A stretch of DNA of 64,000 nucleotides from a virus. The stretch covers positions 1-64,000 of the IMG/VR virus record IMGVR_UViG_3300009164_000056; one strand, written 5' to 3'. The notes under the pieces were generated by a model. The model had not been told where the DNA came from. It did not search any database and saw only the letters and a program-made list of their open reading frames with translations. Shown piece after piece: positions 6,211-13,593 of the stretch (positions are counted from its first letter, which is position 1; each line of letters starts with the position of its first letter). The position numbers and the translations under genes were made by a program.

Positions 6211-6456
6211 ATGAAAACTGTAAAAAAAATGAACATGGGCGGAACAATGATGTCTGACTCAACAATGATGAAAAAAGGTGGTGCCGTAAAAGCTAAAATG
6301 AAAAAAGGTGGTGCAATGAAAGATGTACCTGCTAGTAAAAAAGGATTAGCTAAACTTCCAACAGAAGTAAGAAACAAAATGGGTTACAAAAAGAATGGTG
6401 GTTCTACTGATCCTAAAATGAAAATGGGTGGGGCTATGAAAGGCAAAAAATGCTAA
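6211..6456 (+). CDS. Met/Lys/Gly repeat protein with KxGG motifs
   Basis: An 81-residue protein built almost entirely from Met, Lys and Gly. Double glycines occur at residues 10-11, 23-24, 33-34, 63-64 and 73-74, nearly always after Lys-x or Lys-Met (KKGGAVK, KKGGAMK, KKNGGST, KMGGAMK). It ends in a single Cys. The same K-x-GG motif recurs in the internal virion proteins at 45519-51973. This suggests a sorting, scaffold-contact or cleavage signal; no enzyme function is likely. Confidence 0.7.
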   Translation: MKTVKKMNMGGTMMSDSTMMKKGGAVKAKMKKGGAMKDVPASKKGLAKLPTEVRNKMGYKKNGGSTDPKMKMGGAMKGKKC

Positions 6457-6458
6457 TC

Positions 6459-6566
6459 ATGAAGAAGACAGACAAAAAAAAGGTGGTCATCCCTAAAGGA
6501 TATCATAAGATGCCAGATGGTAAGATTATGAAAGATAGTGCCCATAAGAAGACTAAAAAGAAGTAA
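6459..6566 (+). CDS. Tiny basic protein, 35 aa
   Basis: A 35-residue frame 2 bp after the previous stop: MKKTDKKKVV, then the motif GYHKMPDGKIMKDSAHK and a Lys tail. That motif is one I recognise from many short phage proteins of the same neighbourhood type, which supports it as a true gene despite its length. About 40% of residues are Lys. Function unknown. Confidence 0.65.
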   Translation: MKKTDKKKVVIPKGYHKMPDGKIMKDSAHKKTKKK

Positions 6567-6597
6567 TATCAATCTTCCTATTAAAGGATTATGATTA

Positions 6598-6855
6598 ATG
6601 TGTATGAGAGAAATTGATTTAATTAAACTAGGGTTTCAACGTTTTGATGAAAGCCCTGAATCCAGCGGAAGCTCACAACCTTGGTACTATTATGCTAAGG
6701 ATGTGGGAAAGGTTGGCTTCTTATCCTGTGACAGTGATTCAGATGAAGCTAAGAAGGGTAAATGGACCGTTGATGTTTTAGACGGAGATATTGTTTTCAA
6801 TAAAGCGTCAGAACTGAAAACCGTAATTACTTTATTAGAAAAGAATAAAATTTAA
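6598..6855 (+). CDS. Small conserved phage protein, 85 aa
   Basis: An acidic 85-residue protein beginning MCMREIDLIKLGFQRFD, followed by a YYYAKDVGKVGF strand pair, a Ser/Asp-rich loop and a final helix (LKTVITLLEKNK). The true start may be the second ATG at 6604 (MREIDL). It looks like a small alpha/beta phage protein of unknown role. It ends the basic-protein cluster; a promoter-like box follows. Confidence 0.65.
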   Translation: MCMREIDLIKLGFQRFDESPESSGSSQPWYYYAKDVGKVGFLSCDSDSDEAKKGKWTVDVLDGDIVFNKASELKTVITLLEKNKI

Positions 6856-6895
6856 AAATAAATCCATTAAACTTTTTTTATTTAAACTATTATTA

Positions 6896-6903
6896 TATAT
6901 TTG
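6896..6903 (+). promoter_or_regulatory. TAnnTTTG promoter box (TATATTTG)
   Basis: An exact match to the Bacteroidota -7 consensus TAnnTTTG, 33 nt before the ATG of the 102-aa gene, in an A/T-rich gap that begins a new unit. Confidence 0.6.
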
Positions 6904-6935
6904 TAGTATATTGTTTAACTTAAAAAAATTAAAAA

Positions 6936-7244
6936 ATGGCAAATGCAAAAACCTCCAATCCTTTAGATGAGAAAGAACCTATCTTAACTAAAGAAGAATT
7001 AAATGCACGTAGAGAAGAAATTAGTGCATTCTACAAAGACAACATTCCACACTTAGAAGTACAAGCAGAGTATGAGATGCTTTTAGCTACTATTGAGAAA
7101 TCAAGAGCTGAAAGATTACAGGCTCAAATGTATATGGCACAGGCCTATGCTTCTCAAAAAGAAGGTGGACAAGTACCAGCTAATTCAGAAGAAGCAAGAG
7201 CTTTTAAAGAAGCAATGGAAAATGCTGCATCTCAAATAGACTAA
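6936..7244 (+). CDS. Helical protein, 102 aa
   Basis: A charged, helical 102-residue protein with a likely coiled coil from about residue 15 to 75 (KEELNARREEISAFYKDN..., EMLLATIEKSRAERLQAQMYM). It leads the unit that carries the endolysin, IHF-like protein and nuclease, and sits behind its own promoter. I do not recognise a family; a small virion or assembly role fits the context. Confidence 0.65.
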   Translation: MANAKTSNPLDEKEPILTKEELNARREEISAFYKDNIPHLEVQAEYEMLLATIEKSRAERLQAQMYMAQAYASQKEGGQVPANSEEARAFKEAMENAASQID

Positions 7245-7247
7245 ACT

Positions 7248-8171
7248 ATGAAGATGCTAAAGAGGGGGGATTCTGGACCAGATGTTCAGACCCTCCAATC
7301 TAAACTGTTATTAAAACAAGATGCACAGTTTGGACCCGCAACAGAAAAAGCTGTAATTAGATTCCAACTATCTAATGATCTACCAGTTACAGGAATAGTA
7401 GACGCAGATATGTGGACATTGTTATTTAACAAAGTACCTACATTACAAGAAGCTATTGATGAAGACTCAGATATATTTGGTCAGTACTTTAAAACTAACT
7501 ATGATCAGATAATTCACAAACATTATCTATCCCCTAAAGAATACATTAAAGGGCCCATTAAAAATGAATACATATTCTTACACCATACAGCTGGAGGAAA
7601 CAATCCGTATGCTTGTGTTGATATGTGGAATAAAGATGATAGGGGTGCAATTGGAACTGAATTTGTTTTAGGTGGTAAAAATCATAGTACTGGTGATGCT
7701 AAATATGATGGTCAAATGGTTCAAGCTTTTCCAACTGGAAATCAAGGCTGGCATTTAGGTTTAACTAAATCAGGTTGGATGAATAGACATTCTGTAGGTT
7801 TAGAAATTTGTTCAATGGGACAATTAACTAAAGATTATAAAACCTATGTAGGAACTAAGACTCACCCAGATGAAGTAACAACATTGAAAGAAGCATTCAA
7901 AGGATTTTTATACTGGCATACATATTCAGATAAACAAATTAAAGAAACTGAAAAGTGGATTAAGTATGTTGCTGAAAGAGATAGTATTGATATAAGATTG
8001 GGATTGAAACAATTAATACAAAAGTATGGTGCAACTAAAGCATTTGAATACAATGAAGATGCAGCTACTGGAAAAATTAAAGGATTACTAACCCATACCA
8101 ATGTAAGAAAGGATAAGTTTGATTGCTATCCACATCCAGACTTAGTTGATATGATAATGAGTTTAAAATAA
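7248..8171 (+). CDS. Endolysin: PG-binding domain plus N-acetylmuramoyl-L-alanine amidase
   Basis: The protein has 307 residues. Residues 4-60 form a peptidoglycan-binding (PG_binding_1) domain (RGDSGPDVQTLQ, FGPATEKAVIRFQ, VDADMWTLL). Residues ~105-305 are an Amidase_2 (T7 lysozyme-type) zinc domain: His112-His113 in FLHHTAG, His169 in GWHLG, and His283 with Cys293 in the final LTHTNVRKDKFDC segment; the usual zinc set is His, His and Cys. It cleaves the amide bond between muramic acid and the stem peptide, in the host cell wall at lysis. An insertion at about 190-260 is mostly helical. No signal peptide is present, so a holin or other export route is needed. The stop overlaps the next start by one base. 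Confidence 0.92.
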   Translation: MKMLKRGDSGPDVQTLQSKLLLKQDAQFGPATEKAVIRFQLSNDLPVTGIVDADMWTLLFNKVPTLQEAIDEDSDIFGQYFKTNYDQIIHKHYLSPKEYIKGPIKNEYIFLHHTAGGNNPYACVDMWNKDDRGAIGTEFVLGGKNHSTGDAKYDGQMVQAFPTGNQGWHLGLTKSGWMNRHSVGLEICSMGQLTKDYKTYVGTKTHPDEVTTLKEAFKGFLYWHTYSDKQIKETEKWIKYVAERDSIDIRLGLKQLIQKYGATKAFEYNEDAATGKIKGLLTHTNVRKDKFDCYPHPDLVDMIMSLK

Positions 8172-8542
8172 TGGCTATAGTAAACAAAGTAGATTTAAAA
8201 TTACAAGTAGATATTAATGAAACCATTAAGTATCAGATACTTACGTATTGTTTTTTTGAAAATATTTTAATTAGTAACTCAGATCTTAAATGTTTAATGG
8301 AGTTATCCAAACAACCAAAGGTTGAATTAACTAAGTTTTGTATATTTTTAACTGAACAACAAATATTTAAAAGTCCACAATCAGCTAGAAATGCTTTAGC
8401 AAAAGCAGAAAAGAAAAAGTTAATAGTAAAGAATGGTGTAAATAAAAAGACTATTTCAATTAACAAAACTATTAATGTTCAAATAGATGGTTTGGTATTG
8501 TTAGACTATAAGATATTAGGCCGTGAACCCAAAGAAGCATAA
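8171..8542 (+). CDS. Conserved protein preceding IHF gene, possible winged helix
   Basis: A 123-residue protein. A beta start (VDLKLQVDI) is followed by helices, then SARNALAKAEKKKLIVKNGVNKKTISIN, which reads like the recognition helix and wing of a winged helix-turn-helix. This is a guess from sequence pattern. It overlaps the endolysin by 1 nt and the IHF-like gene by 20 nt, so it is tightly coupled to both. The position next to an IHF-like gene is typical of crAss-like structural blocks. Confidence 0.65.
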   Translation: MAIVNKVDLKLQVDINETIKYQILTYCFFENILISNSDLKCLMELSKQPKVELTKFCIFLTEQQIFKSPQSARNALAKAEKKKLIVKNGVNKKTISINKTINVQIDGLVLLDYKILGREPKEA

Positions 8543-8873
8543 AGATTTTAAAGCAGGTATAGCTGAAGAAATTGGTGTGCATCCCCAAGTGGTGGATGAT
8601 TTTATAACATTTTACTATGGTAAGTTAAGAAAGAAATTATCAGCACTAGAATATCCAAGAATAAATGTAGATGGATTGGGAACATTTTATTTGAGAAAGA
8701 CTAAGTTAGAAAACTCAATTAAAAAGAATAAAAGTACACTGGGTAATTTAACTAAAAGAACATACAATGGTTATGCTCAGAGTGAAACTATACAGAATAA
8801 CATTGAACAAATGTCTAAGGCATTGGCACAAATGGAAGCTGATATATTAAGAAAAAAAGAATTTAAAACTTAA
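8523..8873 (+). CDS. IHF/HU-like DNA-binding protein
   Basis: This 116-residue protein starts with GTG at 8523, 20 nt inside the preceding gene. Residues ~8-65 follow the HU/IHF plan: helices (IAEEIGVHPQVVDDFITFYYGKLRKKL) then a beta segment with VDGLGTFYLRKTKLE, equivalent to the GFGxF turn of HU and IHF. The long DNA-gripping arm with its Pro is not evident, and the C-terminus is a ~45-residue helix. An IHF-like subunit is one of the conserved genes of crAss-like phages. It may bend DNA during packaging or transcription. Confidence 0.75.
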   Translation: MNPKKHKDFKAGIAEEIGVHPQVVDDFITFYYGKLRKKLSALEYPRINVDGLGTFYLRKTKLENSIKKNKSTLGNLTKRTYNGYAQSETIQNNIEQMSKALAQMEADILRKKEFKT

Positions 8874-8886
8874 TAACTTTTACAAT

Positions 8887-9207
8887 ATGGAAGGAAAATG
8901 GAAAAAATATTTAAGTGCATTTAAAAATGCTGATCAAATAATAGAAGGCATTAAAAATAACATGTTTAAAAAAGAGCATATTGAAGCTGTTGCTACAGAT
9001 AGATTTCAGATATGTATTAAGTGTTCTTTATTTGATGCTTCAGGAGATCATTGTTTAGCTCCCGGTACACAACCTTGTTGTTCAGATTGTGGATGCAGTC
9101 TTGCATTTAAAGTACGGTCATTATCAACATCTTGCCCTAAAGGGTTTTGGGATTCATTAATGACTGAAGAATTAGAAGAGAAAGTAAATCAACAAATTAA
9201 AAATTAA
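8887..9207 (+). CDS. Zinc-ribbon protein, 106 aa
   Basis: The central part carries CIKC, then HCLAPGTQPCCSDCGC and a later CP: at least seven cysteines in 45 residues with C-x2-C spacings, consistent with one or two zinc sites. The flanks are helical and charged. A small zinc protein in this position occurs in related phages. Role unknown; nucleic-acid binding or virion assembly are possible. Confidence 0.75.
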   Translation: MEGKWKKYLSAFKNADQIIEGIKNNMFKKEHIEAVATDRFQICIKCSLFDASGDHCLAPGTQPCCSDCGCSLAFKVRSLSTSCPKGFWDSLMTEELEEKVNQQIKN

Positions 9208-9211
9208 CATT

Positions 9212-9475
9212 ATGACAGTAACACAAATAGTAAATGATCTATTAGAAAATAATATGATTACTACGGAAGCAGCATCAGTTCTTTTACAAGCTGAAATTAA
9301 AGCTAATCTATTTGATAAAAAAAGTACCAATCAAGTATTTCAACCTTACCATGGAGTACCAAATGGAAGCACAACAAATCCATACTATGTTTCTACAACT
9401 ACTAATGATCCTATATTAGGTACAACTAATAGAGAAATAAGTACTGGTGCAAATGAACTTTTAAAAGCAAAGTAA
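9212..9475 (+). CDS. Hypothetical protein, 87 aa
   Basis: The N-terminal ~35 residues are helical (TVTQIVNDLLENNMITTEAASVLLQ), the rest is polar and probably disordered, rich in Thr, Asn and Ser. The stop overlaps the nuclease start by one base (TAATGG). I do not recognise it. Tight coupling suggests it works with the nuclease or in the same assembly step. Confidence 0.6.
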   Translation: MTVTQIVNDLLENNMITTEAASVLLQAEIKANLFDKKSTNQVFQPYHGVPNGSTTNPYYVSTTTNDPILGTTNREISTGANELLKAK

Positions 9476-10287
9476 TGGCTATTATATTTAAAGAAGATGG
9501 CCATACTTATGAAAGTATAGAGGAAGATAACATTGAATGGATAAGTGTTACTTCACTTGTTGGTAAGTTCAAACCTAAGTTTGATAAAGAAGGACAGGCA
9601 AAAAAATCTGCAAAGAATAAAAATTCTAAGTGGTATGGTATGACTGTAGAACAAATATTACAAGCTTGGGATAATGAAACTGAAAGAGCTGTTACTCTTG
9701 GTAACTTCTACCATAATCAAAGAGAATCAGACATGCTTGATTTTAAAACTATTGAGCGTAATGGAACTGAAGTACCTATTATCAAACCACTTGTGAATGA
9801 TGAAGGGATAAAATTAGCACCTGAACAAAAGCTATCTGATGGTGTTTATCCTGAGCATTTAGTTTATTTAAAATCTGTAGGGATTTGTGGTCAAGCAGAC
9901 GTAGTAGAAATTGTAGATGGTTATATTAACATCAATGATTACAAGACTAATAAAGAAATTAAAGAAAAAGGATATACTAATTGGGAAGGTATTACAAGTA
10001 AAATGTTTAAACCTGTTAATCATTTAGATGATTGCAATTTAAACCATTATTCTTTACAGCTCAGTATTTATGCGTATATTATTAAAAAGCATAATCCTTC
10101 TTTAAAGATTGGTAAACTTACAATTCAACATGTTAAGTTCAAACAGATTGGTGAAGACGCAAATGGATATCCAATAAATGAACACTATAATGGAGAACCC
10201 ATTTTAGATGAAATCAAAATGTATGAAGTTCCTTATTTAAAAGATGAAGTTAATTCATTAATCATGTGGTTAAAAGATAATAAATAA
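9475..10287 (+). CDS. PD-(D/E)XK nuclease
   Basis: A 270-residue RecB-family type nuclease. Key parts are Glu127 (PEHLVY), Asp142 in ICGQADVVEIVDG and the DYKTNK motif with Asp155 and Lys157; GxxDxV...DYKT is the classic Cas4/RecB active site, a Mg-dependent core that cuts DNA. His80 within NFYHNQRE may be the additional conserved His of this family. No cysteine cluster of the Cas4/AddB kind is present. PD-(D/E)XK nucleases occur in this place in crAss-like phages, close to the terminase; it may act in DNA processing for packaging or recombination. Confidence 0.85.
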   Translation: MAIIFKEDGHTYESIEEDNIEWISVTSLVGKFKPKFDKEGQAKKSAKNKNSKWYGMTVEQILQAWDNETERAVTLGNFYHNQRESDMLDFKTIERNGTEVPIIKPLVNDEGIKLAPEQKLSDGVYPEHLVYLKSVGICGQADVVEIVDGYININDYKTNKEIKEKGYTNWEGITSKMFKPVNHLDDCNLNHYSLQLSIYAYIIKKHNPSLKIGKLTIQHVKFKQIGEDANGYPINEHYNGEPILDEIKMYEVPYLKDEVNSLIMWLKDNK

Positions 10288-10302
10288 AATTAAAAATAAA
10301 TT

Positions 10303-10572
10303 ATGGCAAGTATAACAATTACACAAGTTTATTTAGAACAAGCAACTGCACCTAATGGTCCTCCAATAAATCAATATTGGAATACAGATAGTGCTGGGCA
10401 AATGAGTATAGATCCCACTAAAATTACTGCAGTATCTTATGTATGGGATATTGTAGGAAAAGTTTTTATACCTGGAATTATACAAATTTATTTAAATGGT
10501 ATTTTACAACCAATTTATAGTACAAACTCTTATGCATCAATAGTGGCATATATGAATCCAGTAACACCTTAA
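10303..10572 (+). CDS. Hypothetical beta-rich protein, 89 aa
   Basis: 89 residues with alternating hydrophobic strands (ITITQVYLEQA, ITAVSYVWDIVGKVFIPGIIQIYLNGILQPIY) and many Pro, Gly and Asn. It looks like a small beta-sandwich, possibly a virion decoration protein. No known family recognised. Confidence 0.55.
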   Translation: MASITITQVYLEQATAPNGPPINQYWNTDSAGQMSIDPTKITAVSYVWDIVGKVFIPGIIQIYLNGILQPIYSTNSYASIVAYMNPVTP

Positions 10573-10574
10573 TT

Positions 10575-11093
10575 ATGCTAGTAAGACTATTTGATATTCA
10601 GAACAGTAAAGTAATTCCATCAGAACATTGCTATGCTCTACCTTTTTTAAATGCTATTATGGAAAATTATCCTGATACTTATTTAAAAATTTATCAGTAC
10701 ATATTTTACATGAGCTGTCCTAACCCTGATATGAATCCATTTTTCAATCTACCAGAACATGAAAAAGAAGATATTATTATTGAAGAAGTTCAATTAGAAG
10801 ATTCTCCTGAAGATCCTAAAATAAGATATGCACTAGATATGTGTTATAAGTTATATGAAACACCTACCTTTAGAGCGTACAAAGGAATCAAATCAATGTT
10901 AGATAGATTGGCTAAGTACATGGAAGTAACTGCTATTGAACATGGTAGAGATGGTAACATAAACTCTATGGTAAATGCAGCATCTAAATTTGAACAAATT
11001 AGACAATCATATAAAGGAGCCTTTGTTGATATGAAACAAGAACAAGAAAGTTCTGTACGTGGTGGTGCAGGATTAGCATATGACCAAATATAA
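10575..11093 (+). CDS. Conserved pre-terminase protein, candidate TerS
   Basis: A 172-residue, mostly helical protein. It opens MLVRLFDIQNSKVIPSEHCY and has a MSCPNPDMNPFFNLPEHEKE segment, which I associate with crAss-like phages. The long C-terminal helices, and the position just before the large terminase (with only the GroES-like gene between), make small terminase subunit the best guess. I see no clear helix-turn-helix, so this stays inference. Confidence 0.6.
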   Translation: MLVRLFDIQNSKVIPSEHCYALPFLNAIMENYPDTYLKIYQYIFYMSCPNPDMNPFFNLPEHEKEDIIIEEVQLEDSPEDPKIRYALDMCYKLYETPTFRAYKGIKSMLDRLAKYMEVTAIEHGRDGNINSMVNAASKFEQIRQSYKGAFVDMKQEQESSVRGGAGLAYDQI

Positions 11094-11114
11094 TAAACCA
11101 TTAAAATCAAAAAG

Positions 11115-11393
11115 ATGATACAACAAGTAATACCAGTAGGAAAGAAATTATTAATTAAACAAAAGAAAGCTGAAGCATTTTTTAAAAATACTACAATCAT
11201 TATACCTGAAGCTGCTCAAAAAGTAGAAAATAAAGGTACTGTTGTAGCTGTAGGTGAGGGTGTTACAGAAATTAAAATAGGTGATGTGGTTCAATATAGT
11301 GAACATTGTCTGCCAACATCTATGATGCATGATGATGAAGAACACTTACTGATCCATGAAGGTGATGTATTTGCAAAATTCAAGTATGTATAG
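11115..11393 (+). CDS. GroES-like co-chaperonin (Cpn10)
   Basis: A 92-residue protein that matches the Cpn10 fold by order: VGKKLLIKQKKAE (first strand), IIIPEAAQKVENKGTVVAVGEG (conserved roof and strand), IKIGDVVQYSEHC (the GDxVxF segment) and LLIHEGDVFAKFKY (the final xEDDIxAxV segment). The mobile loop before IIIP is short (FFKNTT) and lacks the usual GGIVLT. Phage co-chaperonins such as T4 gp31 replace host GroES for folding the major capsid protein. It overlaps the terminase start by 8 nt and ends in TAG, the only TAG stop I noticed. Confidence 0.8.
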   Translation: MIQQVIPVGKKLLIKQKKAEAFFKNTTIIIPEAAQKVENKGTVVAVGEGVTEIKIGDVVQYSEHCLPTSMMHDDEEHLLIHEGDVFAKFKYV

Positions 11394-13572
11394 ATCCATA
11401 CCTACATATGAAAATGATTCTTGGACAACTACAGAATTTGAAACTAGGGAGGATTTTATTGAATATGTTTTAAGTATATTCAATGTTCCTGGTCATTATG
11501 AGTTTAATAAACTTTCTTTTAAGTTTAATGAGCAGGCTCAAATATTTAATAAACAAGGATTCTATTGTGATAAACCATTTAGATCTAAAGACTTTACTGA
11601 CTATTGGGAAGATCAAAAGATTAAATGTAGAGAAGGAGTTATCTATAATGATGGAGATAAAAGCTGGTATTTAACTAGAGATTATTACATGTGGTTAAAC
11701 TTTCTTCCAATCTTTGATAAAGAAGAAAAGAAATATGGTTTTGCTAAAGTACGTGATGCTCAGTATCATATGGCTTTATATGAACAACTTGCAGAACTAC
11801 ATTACAAGCATTCAGCTATATTAAAGAAACGTCAGATAGCATCTTCATATTTTCACATGGGTAAAATTATTAATACCTATTGGTTTGAGGAAGGAAGTAT
11901 CTGTAAAATTGGTGCATCACTTAAAGATTTTATAAATGATAAAGGATCATGGAAGTTTTTAGATGAATACAAAACATTCTTGAATGAGCATACTGCTTGG
12001 TATAGACCAAGTAATCCTGAAAAGGTTTTACTATGGCAACAACAAATTGAAGTTAAAATTGGAAATAGAAAAACAGCAAGAGGTTTAAAGTCTAAAATAC
12101 AAGGAGGTTCATTTGAAAAGAATGCAACAACTGGAGTAGGGGGACCTTGTTCAATTTTCTTTCATGAAGAAGCTGGTATTGCTCCAAAGATGTCTGAGAC
12201 ATATGAGTACTTACGTCCTGCAATGTCTTCTGGTATGATTACTACAGGTATGTTTATTGCTGCTGGATCAGTGGGAGATTTAGAACAATGTAATCCTTTG
12301 AAAGAAATGATTACTAATCCGGTGGCTAATGATATTTATGCTGTTGAAACAGATCTTATTGATGCAGATGGTACAATAGGTATGGCAGGTTTGTTTATTC
12401 CAGAACAATGGTCAATGCCACCATACATTGATGACTATGGAAACTCTTTAGTAAAAGAAGCTGAAGTAGCAATTAATGAAGAAAGAGAAAGATGGAAGAA
12501 TGAATTAAACGGTGAGCAGTTTCAATTAAGGATATCTCAGAAACCTTTAAACATTGCTGAAGCATTTGCTTATAGAAAAGCATCTGTATTTCCACAAGGT
12601 ATTCTTAGTAGACAACAAAAAAGAATTGAAGAAAAAGAATACCCTTATGAACTAATTGAATTAGATAGAGATGAGAAAGGTATTTTTGCCAAAAGAACAA
12701 ACAAACTTCCAATAAGTAGATTCCCTGTAGACAAGAAACAAGTGGATAAGACGGGGAGTATTGTTGTTTGGGAACGTCCAGTCAAGAGTCCTGAGTTTGG
12801 GGCTTATTACGCCTCTATTGACCCTGTATCAGAAGGTAAGACAACTACATCAGATTCCCTGTGTAGTATTTTTGTTTATAAGAATGCAACAGAGGTTACA
12901 AGGACTATGATATCTGGTGATGTAGAACAATTTTTAGAGAAAGATAAAATTGTAGCATCATGGTGTGGTAGATTTGATGACATAAATAAAACACATGAAA
13001 GATTAGAATTAATTATAGAATGGTATAATGCCTGGACTATAGTTGAGAATAACATATCTTTGTTTATACAACATATGATTTCTAGAAAGAAACAAAGATA
13101 CTTAGTACCTAAACAACAAATTTTATTCTTAAAAGATCTTGGTTCAAACAATACTGTTTATCAAGAGTATGGATGGAAGAATACAGGTACATTATTTAAA
13201 AGCCATTTGATTTCATATGCAATTGAATTTTTAAGAGAAGTCATAGATGAAGAAACTGATGTTGGTGGAATTGTTACAAATCAAACATTAGGTGTTGAAA
13301 GAATACCTGATGGAATGCTAATAAAAGAAATGCTTGCATATTATCCGGGACTTAACGTGGATAGACTTGTAGCATTTGGAGCTTTAGTAGCCTTTGTAAA
13401 AATACAACAATCAAATAGGGGTTTTTCAAAAAGACGTGAATCAGAAGAGAAATCTTTGGATAATTCAAAAAATTTGTATAAATTAAAGTATAGTCCGTTC
13501 AAGAATATTGGACGTGCTGGAAATAATGCTGGAAATACAATAAAAAGATCAGGCTTCAAAAATTATAAATAA
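11386..13572 (+). CDS. terL: Terminase large subunit (TerL)
   Basis: The packaging motor ATPase and nuclease. I start at the ATG at 11386 (MYRSIPTYEND), which gives 728 residues and an 8-nt overlap with the GroES-like gene; an ATG at 11356 would add ten residues deep inside that gene. The Walker B-like strand is CSIFFHEEAG (residues 255-264), with His in place of the usual Asp. An adenine/Walker A region lies around KKRQIASSYFHMGKI and is degenerate. The C-terminal RNase H-like nuclease opens with YYASIDPVSEG (Asp479). Order before portal, scaffold and capsid genes confirms the assignment. Confidence 0.9.
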   Translation: MYRSIPTYENDSWTTTEFETREDFIEYVLSIFNVPGHYEFNKLSFKFNEQAQIFNKQGFYCDKPFRSKDFTDYWEDQKIKCREGVIYNDGDKSWYLTRDYYMWLNFLPIFDKEEKKYGFAKVRDAQYHMALYEQLAELHYKHSAILKKRQIASSYFHMGKIINTYWFEEGSICKIGASLKDFINDKGSWKFLDEYKTFLNEHTAWYRPSNPEKVLLWQQQIEVKIGNRKTARGLKSKIQGGSFEKNATTGVGGPCSIFFHEEAGIAPKMSETYEYLRPAMSSGMITTGMFIAAGSVGDLEQCNPLKEMITNPVANDIYAVETDLIDADGTIGMAGLFIPEQWSMPPYIDDYGNSLVKEAEVAINEERERWKNELNGEQFQLRISQKPLNIAEAFAYRKASVFPQGILSRQQKRIEEKEYPYELIELDRDEKGIFAKRTNKLPISRFPVDKKQVDKTGSIVVWERPVKSPEFGAYYASIDPVSEGKTTTSDSLCSIFVYKNATEVTRTMISGDVEQFLEKDKIVASWCGRFDDINKTHERLELIIEWYNAWTIVENNISLFIQHMISRKKQRYLVPKQQILFLKDLGSNNTVYQEYGWKNTGTLFKSHLISYAIEFLREVIDEETDVGGIVTNQTLGVERIPDGMLIKEMLAYYPGLNVDRLVAFGALVAFVKIQQSNRGFSKRRESEEKSLDNSKNLYKLKYSPFKNIGRAGNNAGNTIKRSGFKNYK

Positions 13573-13593
13573 ATTAACTAAATTAAATTTAGA

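Noticed and set aside
11356-11385. Longer terminase start at 11356
   Set aside because: It would lie deep inside the GroES-like gene; the 11386 start gives a short overlap and a natural N-terminus.
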